A stretch of DNA of 39,875 nt from Thioploca sp. (lineage in GTDB: Bacteria; Pseudomonadota; Gammaproteobacteria; Beggiatoales; Beggiatoaceae), in assembly GCA_030627125.1 (NCBI GenBank), contig DAOUSR010000010.1, positions 1-39,875 on the forward strand, written 5' to 3'. The translations under genes were made by a program, and so were the position numbers. The stretch's first letter is position 1; the number at the start of each line of letters is the position of its first letter. The notes beneath the pieces are model-generated. The model ran no database searches, was not told where the DNA came from, and saw only the letters and a list, made by a program, of their open reading frames with translations. Positions 18,256 to 27,602 of this stretch are shown here, piece by piece.

Positions 18256-21018
18256 ATGTTTAAAAACTTTAAAATTAACAGCAAATTAACCTTGATGGTA
18301 GCTTTACCACTGTTAGGGCTTATTTACTTCACAATAGATAATACTTTAAACAAGTTGGTAATAGTTGAACAGATGGATTCATTGCAGAAATTAGCAGAAC
18401 TTGCAATTAAATCAAGTGCTTTAATTCATGAGTTGCAGAAAGAAAGAGGTATATCGGCAGGTTTTATTGGCAGTTTAGGCCAGGAGTTTGTAACAGAACT
18501 TGAAGCTCAAAGGGTTAATACAAATACTTCTGTAGCTATGCTAAAAAATTTCATAGAAGAAGTATTGGTGTTAAACAATAAAGAAATTCAAGACACTTTA
18601 CAATTAAGTCTAAAAAAGTTAAAAAAAATTAGCACAAAAAGGTTTTTAATCAATAAATTAGAAATAAATGTAGAAGATGAATTACAGTATTATACCAGTA
18701 TTATCAATACCCTATTAACAAACATCAATTATTTATCAAAATTTATCACCGATGGCAAGCTCTCTCATAATGCTATGGCTTATGTAAATTTATTACAAGC
18801 TAAAGAAAAAGCTGGGATTGAAAGAGGAACTTTAAATAATGCTTTCAGTAAAGGTCATTTTGAGCCAATTATATATAAAAAATTTGTGCTATTAGTTGGA
18901 GCTCAGGATATTTATATCAAGAACTTTTTTTTCTTTGCTAATGATGAACAACAACAATTTTACCAAGAAGTAATGAGTCACGATTCTACTAATGAAATAG
19001 AACAAATCAGAGAAATGGCATTTAAAAGAGCTTCCAAGTCGCAAATTTTATCAGAATTACGAACCAATTTTCGGCCTAGAGGATTGATTCAACAAATAAA
19101 TAACTATGTATTATGGGACGAAAATAGTTATCTGGAAGAATTTTATCAGCAATATCAAGAAGCTTTTACTTTATTAGAAAATTATAAAAATTTACCTTAT
19201 GTTTCTAAAATTGAATTTGACAATATTAAAATCATTCAAAATATTTTTAATGAATACAAAAATTCCATAGTCGTTATAGCCGAATTAAAGAAACAATCCA
19301 ATATCTTAGAAGAAATAGAAGCAGTTGTTGATAATATAGATTACACTCCTGCTTCTAAGGCGTTTAATGATTTATTGAATGGTAACTATTTAGGCGTGGA
19401 ACCAATCCATTGGTGGAAAATTGCAACTGATAATATTAATCGCTTAAAAATTGTAGAAGATAAAATTGCCAATGATTTGAAACAGTCGTCTATTCTGTTA
19501 AGAAGACAAGCTCATTCTACCTTTGTGTTTTATTTATTATTAAGTGGCATAACTATTTTATTAACAATATTATTAAATATTTTATTTGCTCATAATATTG
19601 TAACACCACTGAAAGAACTGGTTAAAATCGCTAATCAAATCACTTTAGGTAATCGAGATGTTGAAATTACAATTGATTCTAAAGATGAAACTGGCCAGTT
19701 ATCTAATGCTATGTTGCAAATGGTTTATTCTATCAATTGCTCAGAAAGCATGTTGAAAGATACCAGTATAGCTTACTCTCGATTTGTACCGGATGAATTT
19801 TTAGAGTTATTAAGCAAAGAACATATTTTGGAAATCCAACTTGGCAATCATATAGAAATGGATATGACGATATTGTTTGCGGATATTCGTTCTTTCACCA
19901 CTCTATCTGAAAAAATGTCACCTCAAGATACTTTTAATTTAATTAATTCTTATCTGAAAAAAATGGCACCTATTATCCATGCACATAATGGTATTGTGGA
20001 TAAATATATTGGTGATGCAATCATGGCTTTATTTATGAACGCTGATGATGCAGTGCAAGCTTCCATTGCAATGTTAAAAAAATTAGATGATTGTAACAGT
20101 AGTTGTAATCCAATTCGTCAATATCAAAAAATTAAAGTTGGGATTGGGCTAAATACTGGTAAGCTTATGTTGGGAATTATTGGTGAAGCTAACCGTTTGC
20201 AATGTACTGTTATCAGCGATGCAGTAAATTTAGCATCTCGATTGGAAGGAGCAACCAAAATCTATAAATGCTCGTTAATCATTAGTCAGAATACTTATGA
20301 TAATTTAAATAACCATAATGATTATGCGATTCGTTTTTTGGATAATATTAGAGTCAAGGGTCGTTATGAACGTATTAATATATTTGAAGTTTTTGATTGT
20401 GAACCGTTGGAATCTCAGATTAATAAACGGCAATCATTAGCAACATTTGAGCAAGCTGTACATCTATATCAAGAGCATAAATTTGCTCAAGTGGGAGAAT
20501 TAATGAATAAATGTTTACATTTAAACCCATTTGATGCTGCTGCTGATATTTATTTGCAACGTTGTCGCCGTTTTTTAACAATTGATCATAGTGGTTATTG
20601 GGAGAAAATTGCGGAAAAAATTGATTGGACGAATGCTTTATCAGTCAATGATCCAATTATTGATAGTCAACATCGAGAAATATTTATTAGAATCAAAAAC
20701 TTGGTAATGTCGATAGGAAGTGGAGTTTCAGAAGAAGAAATATATGATATGCTTAGTTTTTTGGGTAGTTATGTCACTTCTCATTTTACTTTAGAAGAGA
20801 TGTATATGGAAATATATAATTATCCGCATTATGCTTTTCACAAAGAACAACATACTAAATTAATAAAGACTTATGAAAGATTTAAACGTCAGTATAAAGA
20901 AAATGGTGGTGATATATATTTAATTTTGCAAATTCAACAAAAGATTGTTGATTGGGTTATTGAGCATATTAATAAAGAAGATAAAGATTTGTGGGAGTTT
21001 TTGGTGGGTAAGCGTTGA
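18256..21018 (+). CDS. NIT-sensor/HAMP/class III nucleotidyl cyclase with C-terminal hemerythrin domain
   Basis: LQKERGISAGFIGS (NIT), TPLKELVKIANQITLGN (HAMP), TILFADIRSFTTLSE...VDKYIGDAIMALF...VISDAVNLASRLEG (cyclase), IDSQHRE/HFTLEEMYMEIYNYPHYAFHKEQH/EHINKEDKDL (hemerythrin ligands). Confidence 0.9.
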   Translation: MFKNFKINSKLTLMVALPLLGLIYFTIDNTLNKLVIVEQMDSLQKLAELAIKSSALIHELQKERGISAGFIGSLGQEFVTELEAQRVNTNTSVAMLKNFIEEVLVLNNKEIQDTLQLSLKKLKKISTKRFLINKLEINVEDELQYYTSIINTLLTNINYLSKFITDGKLSHNAMAYVNLLQAKEKAGIERGTLNNAFSKGHFEPIIYKKFVLLVGAQDIYIKNFFFFANDEQQQFYQEVMSHDSTNEIEQIREMAFKRASKSQILSELRTNFRPRGLIQQINNYVLWDENSYLEEFYQQYQEAFTLLENYKNLPYVSKIEFDNIKIIQNIFNEYKNSIVVIAELKKQSNILEEIEAVVDNIDYTPASKAFNDLLNGNYLGVEPIHWWKIATDNINRLKIVEDKIANDLKQSSILLRRQAHSTFVFYLLLSGITILLTILLNILFAHNIVTPLKELVKIANQITLGNRDVEITIDSKDETGQLSNAMLQMVYSINCSESMLKDTSIAYSRFVPDEFLELLSKEHILEIQLGNHIEMDMTILFADIRSFTTLSEKMSPQDTFNLINSYLKKMAPIIHAHNGIVDKYIGDAIMALFMNADDAVQASIAMLKKLDDCNSSCNPIRQYQKIKVGIGLNTGKLMLGIIGEANRLQCTVISDAVNLASRLEGATKIYKCSLIISQNTYDNLNNHNDYAIRFLDNIRVKGRYERINIFEVFDCEPLESQINKRQSLATFEQAVHLYQEHKFAQVGELMNKCLHLNPFDAAADIYLQRCRRFLTIDHSGYWEKIAEKIDWTNALSVNDPIIDSQHREIFIRIKNLVMSIGSGVSEEEIYDMLSFLGSYVTSHFTLEEMYMEIYNYPHYAFHKEQHTKLIKTYERFKRQYKENGGDIYLILQIQQKIVDWVIEHINKEDKDLWEFLVGKR

Positions 21019-21125
21019 CTTTTTTGGGTAAACTTAAAGAATGAATTAATATGTTATTATCTGATGTTATGTGCAGAGTTTTTAATTTTGGTAAGTGATT
21101 ACTACTATAAAATTTAGGTGATTCC

Positions 21126-22862
21126 ATGTCCAGAATACTAATCCAAAATTATCACAATGAAGTAGAAAAAATTATTCAATATGGTGGTTCTCGCAAAGAA
21201 ACTTCCATTCGGGTAGCGTTTCAGAATTTGTTAAATGCTTATTGTGAAAGCAAAAAATTTATCTTAATTCCAGAATTAGAATATCGTACCAAGCACAATA
21301 CTACGGTTTATCCGGATGGCACGGTGAAAGATGCGTTACGTTTACCTTGGGGTTATTGGGAAAGTAAAGACCAAGCTGATAATTTAGATAAGGAAATTGA
21401 ACGTAAATTTGCTAAAGGTTATCCCAATGACAATATTTTGTTTGAAGATTCAAAAACTGCTATTTTATTTCAAGGCAATAATGAAGTTCAACGGATTTCA
21501 ATTGCAGATGCCGAAAAATTGGATGCACTATTCACTAAATTTATCAATTATGAACGGCCGGAGGTGCGAGATTTTAGGCAGGCAATTGACCGATTTAGAA
21601 CCGATTTGCCCACAGTAGTTGAGGCTCTACGTTCTACCATAGCAAAACAAGCTAGCAATAAGTTTAGCAAGGCTTTCAATAAGTTATTTGAACTTTGTAA
21701 GGATTCGATTAATCCTAAAATTAATGAATTTGATATTAGAGAGATGATTATTCAGCATATTTTGACTGAAGATATTTTCTTGACCGTATTTAATGAGAGT
21801 CAGTTCCATCGGGAAAATGTGATCGCTAAGGAATTGGTAGCGGTGGTAAATACCTTTTTTACTGGAAAGGTGCGGCGAGATACTTTGCAATCAATTGAAA
21901 GTTATTATGCGGTAATTCGGCGGGAAGCGGCTAATATTTCTAATCATCATGAGAAGCAAAAGTTTTTGAAGGTGATTTATGAGAATTTTTATAAAACTTA
22001 TAATCCAAAAGCGGCGGATAGATTAGGCATTGTTTATACTCCGAATGAGATTGTGCAGTTTATGTTGAAAAGCACGGATTATTTATTGGATAAGCATTTT
22101 GACCGTTTATTGGCGGATGATAAGGTGGAAATTCTTGATCCGGCAACTGGTACTGGAACGTTTATTACTGAATTAATTGAATATTTACCTAAAGATAGAT
22201 TGCGAGCTAAGTATAAAAATGAGATTCATTGTAATGAGGTGGCTATCTTGCCTTATTATATTGCGAATTTGAATATTGAGTATACTTATCAGCAGAAGAT
22301 GAAGAAGTATGAGGAATTTAGTAATATTTGTTTTGTGGATACGTTGGATAATGTGGGTTTTGAGTATGGGTATGAGAATCAGCAAAAGGGGTTTATTTTT
22401 GGATTAGGAGAGGAAAATGCGAAACGAATTAAGGAGCAGAATAAGCGGAAGATTTCGGTAATTATTGGCAATCCGCCTTATAATGCAAATCAGCAAAATG
22501 AAAATGATAATAATAAGAATCGTGAGTATAAAGAAATAGATGAAGCGATTAAGCGGACTTATATTGAAAGCAGTACAGCACAGAAAACTAAGATGTATGA
22601 TATGTATACCCGTTTTTTGCGTTGGGCGAGTAATCGATTGGTAGGTGATGGGATTATTGCGTTTATTGTGAATCGGAGTTTTATTGAGAGCCGGCAATCG
22701 GATGGTTTTCGTAAAGTAATTGCGGAGGAATTTGATTTTATTTATCTGGTTGATACGCAAAGTGATGTTCGTAAGAATCCTAAAATTTCTGGGACTAAAC
22801 ATAATGTGTTTGGGATTCAGACAGGGGTGGCAGTTATGTTTTTGGTTCGAGTGAGTGAATGA
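21126..22862 (+). CDS. Type ISP-like restriction-modification protein, N-terminal part (nuclease-like domain + N6-adenine methyltransferase core)
   Basis: YPDGTV...GYWESKD (PD-ExK-like), DPATGTGTFITELIEYL (motif I), VIIGNPPYNANQ (motif IV); ends at KHNVFGIQTGVAVMFLVRVSE, where full-length homologues would be expected to continue. Confidence 0.85.
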   Translation: MSRILIQNYHNEVEKIIQYGGSRKETSIRVAFQNLLNAYCESKKFILIPELEYRTKHNTTVYPDGTVKDALRLPWGYWESKDQADNLDKEIERKFAKGYPNDNILFEDSKTAILFQGNNEVQRISIADAEKLDALFTKFINYERPEVRDFRQAIDRFRTDLPTVVEALRSTIAKQASNKFSKAFNKLFELCKDSINPKINEFDIREMIIQHILTEDIFLTVFNESQFHRENVIAKELVAVVNTFFTGKVRRDTLQSIESYYAVIRREAANISNHHEKQKFLKVIYENFYKTYNPKAADRLGIVYTPNEIVQFMLKSTDYLLDKHFDRLLADDKVEILDPATGTGTFITELIEYLPKDRLRAKYKNEIHCNEVAILPYYIANLNIEYTYQQKMKKYEEFSNICFVDTLDNVGFEYGYENQQKGFIFGLGEENAKRIKEQNKRKISVIIGNPPYNANQQNENDNNKNREYKEIDEAIKRTYIESSTAQKTKMYDMYTRFLRWASNRLVGDGIIAFIVNRSFIESRQSDGFRKVIAEEFDFIYLVDTQSDVRKNPKISGTKHNVFGIQTGVAVMFLVRVSE

Positions 22863-23180
22863 GAATGCCAACTAATCGTTCCCCTATCTATCCGGGTGAA
22901 ATTTTATTAGAAAAGTTTATGCGTCCTTATAATTTAACTATATTGGAATTATCTGAAAAAATAGGCATTTCCTATGAAAAAATTGAGGCAATTATCAATA
23001 GTAGATACGGCTCTTGCTTTGTATTTATCAGAATTATTTGGCACTTCACCTGAATTATGGCTTAATCGTCAGATGCAATGGGAGATTTGGCATTGTTTGC
23101 ATGGAACAGAAGTTAAAAAATTGGAAATGATTCAGCCGATTGTAGCTTCTTCAAACTTTAAACCAGAATTTGTGGGATAA
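22859..23180 (+). pseudogene. HigA-type XRE antitoxin, frameshifted
   Basis: MRMPTNRSPIYPGEILLEKFMRPYNLTILELSEKIGISYEKIEAIINS in one frame, DTALALYLSELFGTSPELWLNRQMQWEIWHCLHGTEVKKLEMIQPI in another. Confidence 0.75.
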
Positions 23181-23207
23181 TTTTTTAAATTCATAGGATA
23201 TTTATTT

Positions 23208-23957
23208 ATGTTTTACAAATATGTAAGTGAAGAATGGATAGATAATATATTAAGAGATCGTTTAATAAGATTTTCACAATTTAAGGCATTAAACGATCCT
23301 TTTGAAAGTCTTATTTTGTTTGATCCAGAGGATACAAAAAGAGTAGCAAAGGATTTTTTTAAAAAAGAAGGGCAAAATGTAATAGGATTTTGCGATGAAA
23401 TGTCCGATCCAAATTTTATAGGAACACGCTTCATGAATAATAATTTTAATGATAATTTTGGAATACTGTCTCTGTCTAAAAATAAAAATAATTTATTGAT
23501 GTGGTCTCATTATACTAATAATTATAAAGGTTTTGTTATTGGTTTTAATTCAGAACATAATTTTTTTTCTGGAAAATATCTGCATGATGACGGTCAACCG
23601 TATCTTTTACGAAATGTGTTATATACAGACAAAAGAAGAATTGTGAAACTTAATGCGTATGATATAATGAATTTTTTTTGTGAAAAACCAATAGAATGGG
23701 CTTATGAAAAAGAAGTTAGAATTTTTAAAATATTGCCTAAAACCAACAAATATTGTGAAATAGATCAATTTGGTCAAAAAATATGTTTGTATAAATTTCC
23801 TAAAGATTTAATACAAGAAGTTATTATCGGTCACAATATAGAACCAGAATTGAGAAAAAAAGTAATTCAATATTGTTTTGAGCTGAACAATGAAATAAAA
23901 GTTTATGAAACAACACTATCGAAAACTAAGTATGAAATAGAATTTAACAAATTGTGA
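23208..23957 (+). CDS. DUF2971 domain protein
   Basis: MFYKYVSEEWIDNILRDRLIRFSQFKALNDPFE...SLSKNKNNLLMWSHYTNNYKGFVIGFN. Confidence 0.85.
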   Translation: MFYKYVSEEWIDNILRDRLIRFSQFKALNDPFESLILFDPEDTKRVAKDFFKKEGQNVIGFCDEMSDPNFIGTRFMNNNFNDNFGILSLSKNKNNLLMWSHYTNNYKGFVIGFNSEHNFFSGKYLHDDGQPYLLRNVLYTDKRRIVKLNAYDIMNFFCEKPIEWAYEKEVRIFKILPKTNKYCEIDQFGQKICLYKFPKDLIQEVIIGHNIEPELRKKVIQYCFELNNEIKVYETTLSKTKYEIEFNKL

Positions 23958-23967
23958 GAAACCTAAC

Positions 23968-24204
23968 ATGCAAACAATAGAACAAATATACCAACAACAT
24001 ATCAAGTCAATTACCATTGATGAGCAGTTGCGTCTTATTGGTTTAATTACGCAAACATTAACAAAACAAAGTGATGACAAGCCATCTTTGGAAAAATCAA
24101 GTAATGCTGATTGGCGTGATAGTATGTCAGAAAAGGTAAAAATATTAGTTTCTGAAGAAGAATTAATCCAACCAATGACTGATATTTGGGAGGATTACAT
24201 TTGA
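23968..24204 (+). CDS. Small antitoxin-like protein preceding a PIN-domain stub
   Basis: 78-aa ORF; stop overlaps the next reading frame (TTGA), typical of antitoxin-PIN toxin pairs. Confidence 0.5.
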   Translation: MQTIEQIYQQHIKSITIDEQLRLIGLITQTLTKQSDDKPSLEKSSNADWRDSMSEKVKILVSEEELIQPMTDIWEDYI

Positions 24205-24275
24205 ACTCTAATTTTTTATTAGATACTCATGCCTTAGTATTTTGGATAAATCAAGAAAATATATCTCAATTATGA
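24201..24275 (+). pseudogene. Truncated PIN-domain (VapC-like) toxin N-terminus
   Basis: LNSNFLLDTHALVFWINQENISQL then TGA; LLDTHALVFW is the PIN N-terminal motif. Confidence 0.7.
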
Positions 24276-25534
24276 AAAAATCAGCTAAAATCTACTATTT
24301 CACTTTAACCGATGAGATGCCTCGTGAGGATAAATTAAGTTGGTTTTCTCACACAAAATTTAAGGACATTCCTTTTGATAGAATTGAGCCGGATAAGAAT
24401 CATAATTGGATTAATATAACTGATAATGATTTTGATGATTTGTTGCCTTTAGCTAATAAAGAAACTAAATTGGCTAAGTCGCAGAAAGAGGAACAGGCGG
24501 TTTTTAAGTTGTTTTCTAATGGAGTTGCTACTAACAGAGATGAATGGGTTTACGATTTTAGCAAACTGAATTTAAAAGAAAAAATTAAATTTTTTATAGA
24601 AAAATATAGTCGATGTTCTAATGATAATTTTGATTTATCTATTAAATGGAGTAGAGATTTAAAAAAAGAATTAAATAGTGGTAAAAAAGTAACTTTTACT
24701 GATAAAAAGATAATTAATAGTTTTTACCGCCCTTTTATAAAGAAATATCAATATGGTGAACGTATTTTAAATGATGTATTGACTCAGAATCATTATGACA
24801 TGTTTGGAAATTATTTAATCAATAATAACAAAATAATCGCAATTGATATGTCAAAAAAACTATTTAATATTTTATCTATAAATCATTTAGTTGATTTACA
24901 TTTCAACGGTGATTCCCAATGCCTCCCACTTTACCACTATGACTCCGAAGGCAACCGCCACGACAACATAACCGACTGGGGTCTAACCCAATTTCAAACC
25001 CACTACCAAGACGACACCATAACCAAAGAAAACATCTTCCACTATACTTATGCTGTACTCCACAACCCAGCTTATCGGCAAAAATACGAACTCAATCTAA
25101 AGCGAGAATTTCCTCGTCTCCCGTTCTATACAGACTTTCCCCAATGGATAAACTGGGGCCAACAACTCATGGATTTACACCTAAATTATGAGCAAGCTAA
25201 GAAATACAAATTAAAACAAATAGATATAGAAACTATCAAGCTAAATAAACCCAAATTAAAAGCCGATAAAGAAGCTGGTAAAATCTACCTTGACCAAATT
25301 ACCACCTTACAAGGAATCCCTTCAATAGCATGGGATTACAAACTAGGCAACCGCAGTGCATTAGAATGGATACTTGACCAATACAAAGAAAAAACACCCC
25401 GTGATCCAACTATCGCCGCAAAATTTAATACCTACCGATTCGCCGACTATAAACTTCAAGTTATTGAATTATTACAACGAGTTTGTACCGTCAGTGTGGA
25501 AACTATGAAAATTATTGGAGAGATGTCGGAATAA
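24272..25534 (+). CDS. Type ISP-like restriction-modification protein, C-terminal part (target-recognition region)
   Basis: KIYYFTLTDEMPREDKLSWF...NWINITDNDFDDLLPL...LPLYHYDSEG...ITDWGLTQFQTHY, QIDIETIKLNKPK...ALEWILDQYKEKTPRDPTIAAKFNTYRFADYKLQVIELLQRVCTVSVETMKII; typical ISP C-terminal sequence. ATG at 24272; ORF track opens at 24242 (TTG). Confidence 0.85.
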   Translation: MKKSAKIYYFTLTDEMPREDKLSWFSHTKFKDIPFDRIEPDKNHNWINITDNDFDDLLPLANKETKLAKSQKEEQAVFKLFSNGVATNRDEWVYDFSKLNLKEKIKFFIEKYSRCSNDNFDLSIKWSRDLKKELNSGKKVTFTDKKIINSFYRPFIKKYQYGERILNDVLTQNHYDMFGNYLINNNKIIAIDMSKKLFNILSINHLVDLHFNGDSQCLPLYHYDSEGNRHDNITDWGLTQFQTHYQDDTITKENIFHYTYAVLHNPAYRQKYELNLKREFPRLPFYTDFPQWINWGQQLMDLHLNYEQAKKYKLKQIDIETIKLNKPKLKADKEAGKIYLDQITTLQGIPSIAWDYKLGNRSALEWILDQYKEKTPRDPTIAAKFNTYRFADYKLQVIELLQRVCTVSVETMKIIGEMSE

Positions 25535-25856
25535 TTAAATATTTTTCTCGTTCCCAACGTCTCGTTCAATGCCATTAATTTAAGGATTTTATATTCATTA
25601 TCAATAATATACATACGGATTATCTATTAAGCAAAAAGTGCATCCTAAAAAATACTCCAATATTTTTAATTAATTGCTGAGTTACGTTATTTCGCTATGC
25701 CAACTGAAATTACATATGTAACATATTGATTAATAATCATGTTCTTAACTCAATGGAATTGCAACCCAGCCTACCTGACTATACCCTTCATCAGCCACGT
25801 CAACTTTTACCGGTGGCTTTACCTATTCGCCTGCTCTATTTATATCGAATTTAATT

Positions 25857-25884
25857 AAAAAATAAGCATTCATAATTAAGAATT
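25857..25884. repeat. Dispersed repeat copy AAAAAATAAGCATTCATAATTAAGAATT
   Basis: 22 bp TAAGCATTCATAATTAAGAATT identical to the copy upstream of ribE (14558-14579). Confidence 0.75.
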
Positions 25885-26083
25885 GCTATACACTTACTTT
25901 GAGTTCAATTATAGGATATAATAACATTATATATAGACAAGTTGGGCAATGTGATTGTAGTGCAAGACTTTTAAAATGAGTTTATATAATGATAGTTAGA
26001 TATTTTAGAAAATATATTCAATGACTTGAGGTGATGGCTATTTTTCAAATATTGAAATTTATGGTTAAAAAAGGAGAATAAAA

Positions 26084-27556
26084 ATGTACATTGTTATGAT
26101 AGCATCTGAATGTGCGCCAGTATCTAAGGTTGGTGGTCTTGCTGATGTCGTTTATGGTCTTAGCAGAGAGCTAGAAGTTAGAGGCAATCAAGTAGAAATT
26201 ATTCTACCCAAATATGCTTGCATGCGTTACGATCATATCTGGGAACTACAGGTTGTTTACCATGATTTATGGGTTCCATGGGGAACAGGAGCAATTAATT
26301 GTACCGTATGGTTTGGCATGGTGGATGGACGCAATTGTTTTTTTATTGAGCCACATTCACCCGATAATTTTTTTAATCGAGAGCAATATTACGGTTTTCC
26401 AGATGATACTATGCGATTTACTTTTTTTAGTAAGGCAACGCTGGAATTTATGTTGCAAACTAATAGGCATCCAGACGTTATTCATTGTCATGATTGGCAA
26501 ACTGGATTGATACCAGTATTATTATTTGAAATCTATCAACAACAAGGTATGTATCATTCCAGAATTTGTTATAGTATTCATAATTTTAGATATCAAGGTG
26601 TTACTGGAACCGACATTCTTTCAGTTACTAAGTTAGATCGTCTAGAATATTATCATCATAAGGATCGTTTACAAGATAATATGCATTCTGGTGCTTTGAA
26701 CTTTATGAAAGCTGGAATCGTTTATTCTAACTTTGTTACTACAGTATCACCACGCCATGCTTGGGAAGCCAGTTATACTGTTCAAGGTTACGGAATGAAC
26801 GATACTTTGCATATCCATAAAAATAAATTTAGTGGAATTCTTAATGGTTTAGATTACAAAGTTTGGAATCCAGAAATAGACCCTTTAATTCCTCATAATT
26901 ATAATATAGCTGATTTAAAAGGTAAATATGCTTGCAAAGAAGCATTGTGTGATAAATTATTATTGCAGAAACAATATAAACCGATCATAGCTTATGTAGG
27001 CCGATTGGATGTACAAAAAGGAGTACACTTAATACGGCATGGTATGGAATACGCTTTACAAAACGATGCTCAATTTATAGTCTTGGGTTCCAGCCCAGAA
27101 GAAAGTATTAATAATGATTTTTTACAGTTAAAGCAAGAACTTAATGATAATGAAAATTGTCATTTAGAAATTGGTTTTAACGAAGAATTAGCTCACCTGA
27201 TTTATGCCGGTTCTGATATGATCATTATGCCAAGTATGTATGAACCCTGTGGATTGGCTCAGATGATTGCTTTGCGATATGGAACTGTACCGATTGTGCG
27301 GTCAGTCGGGGGACTTGCTGATACGATTTTTGACCGAGATTATTCAGATAAAGCAATTACTGCTCGCAATGGCTATGTCTTTCATGAAGCTGATTACGTT
27401 GGTCTTGAATCGGCAATGCAACGAGCTATTGGTTTGTGGCATAATTATCCAGAGCAGTTCCATAAACTCATAATCCAAGGTATGCAATACAATTTTTCAT
27501 GGCATCGTTCTGGCCAAAATTACTTGGATATTTATGAATTAATTCGGAAGAAGTGA
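26084..27556 (+). CDS. glgA: Glycogen synthase
   Basis: SECAPVSKVGGLADVVYGLSREL, HCHDWQTGLIPVL, YVGRLDVQKGVHLI, MPSMYEPCGLAQMIALRYGTVPIVRSVGGLADTI. Confidence 0.95.
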   Translation: MYIVMIASECAPVSKVGGLADVVYGLSRELEVRGNQVEIILPKYACMRYDHIWELQVVYHDLWVPWGTGAINCTVWFGMVDGRNCFFIEPHSPDNFFNREQYYGFPDDTMRFTFFSKATLEFMLQTNRHPDVIHCHDWQTGLIPVLLFEIYQQQGMYHSRICYSIHNFRYQGVTGTDILSVTKLDRLEYYHHKDRLQDNMHSGALNFMKAGIVYSNFVTTVSPRHAWEASYTVQGYGMNDTLHIHKNKFSGILNGLDYKVWNPEIDPLIPHNYNIADLKGKYACKEALCDKLLLQKQYKPIIAYVGRLDVQKGVHLIRHGMEYALQNDAQFIVLGSSPEESINNDFLQLKQELNDNENCHLEIGFNEELAHLIYAGSDMIIMPSMYEPCGLAQMIALRYGTVPIVRSVGGLADTIFDRDYSDKAITARNGYVFHEADYVGLESAMQRAIGLWHNYPEQFHKLIIQGMQYNFSWHRSGQNYLDIYELIRKK

Positions 27557-27568
27557 GTTTTATAAAAT

Positions 27569-27602
27569 GAAGCTAGAGTGAAATCTTATTCACTTTAACT
27601 TC
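27569..27602. terminator. Possible hairpin between convergent glgA and grpE-like genes
   Basis: GAAGCTAGAGTGAA-atctta-TTCACTTTAACTTC, 14-position stem with one mismatch and one G:U; no clear U-tract. Confidence 0.35.

Noticed and set aside
22404-22871. Minus-strand ORF (155 aa)
   Set aside because: Antisense to the methyltransferase coding region; low-complexity I/L-rich translation typical of spurious frames.
25743-25836. Minus-strand peptide VKPPVKVDVADEGYSQVGWVAIPLS* and AGCCAC/GTGGCT arms
   Set aside because: Looks like a gene relic but too short to assign; not enough to call a pseudogene.
26214-26510. Alternative-frame ORFs inside glgA
   Set aside because: Nested in a strongly recognisable glgA coding frame.
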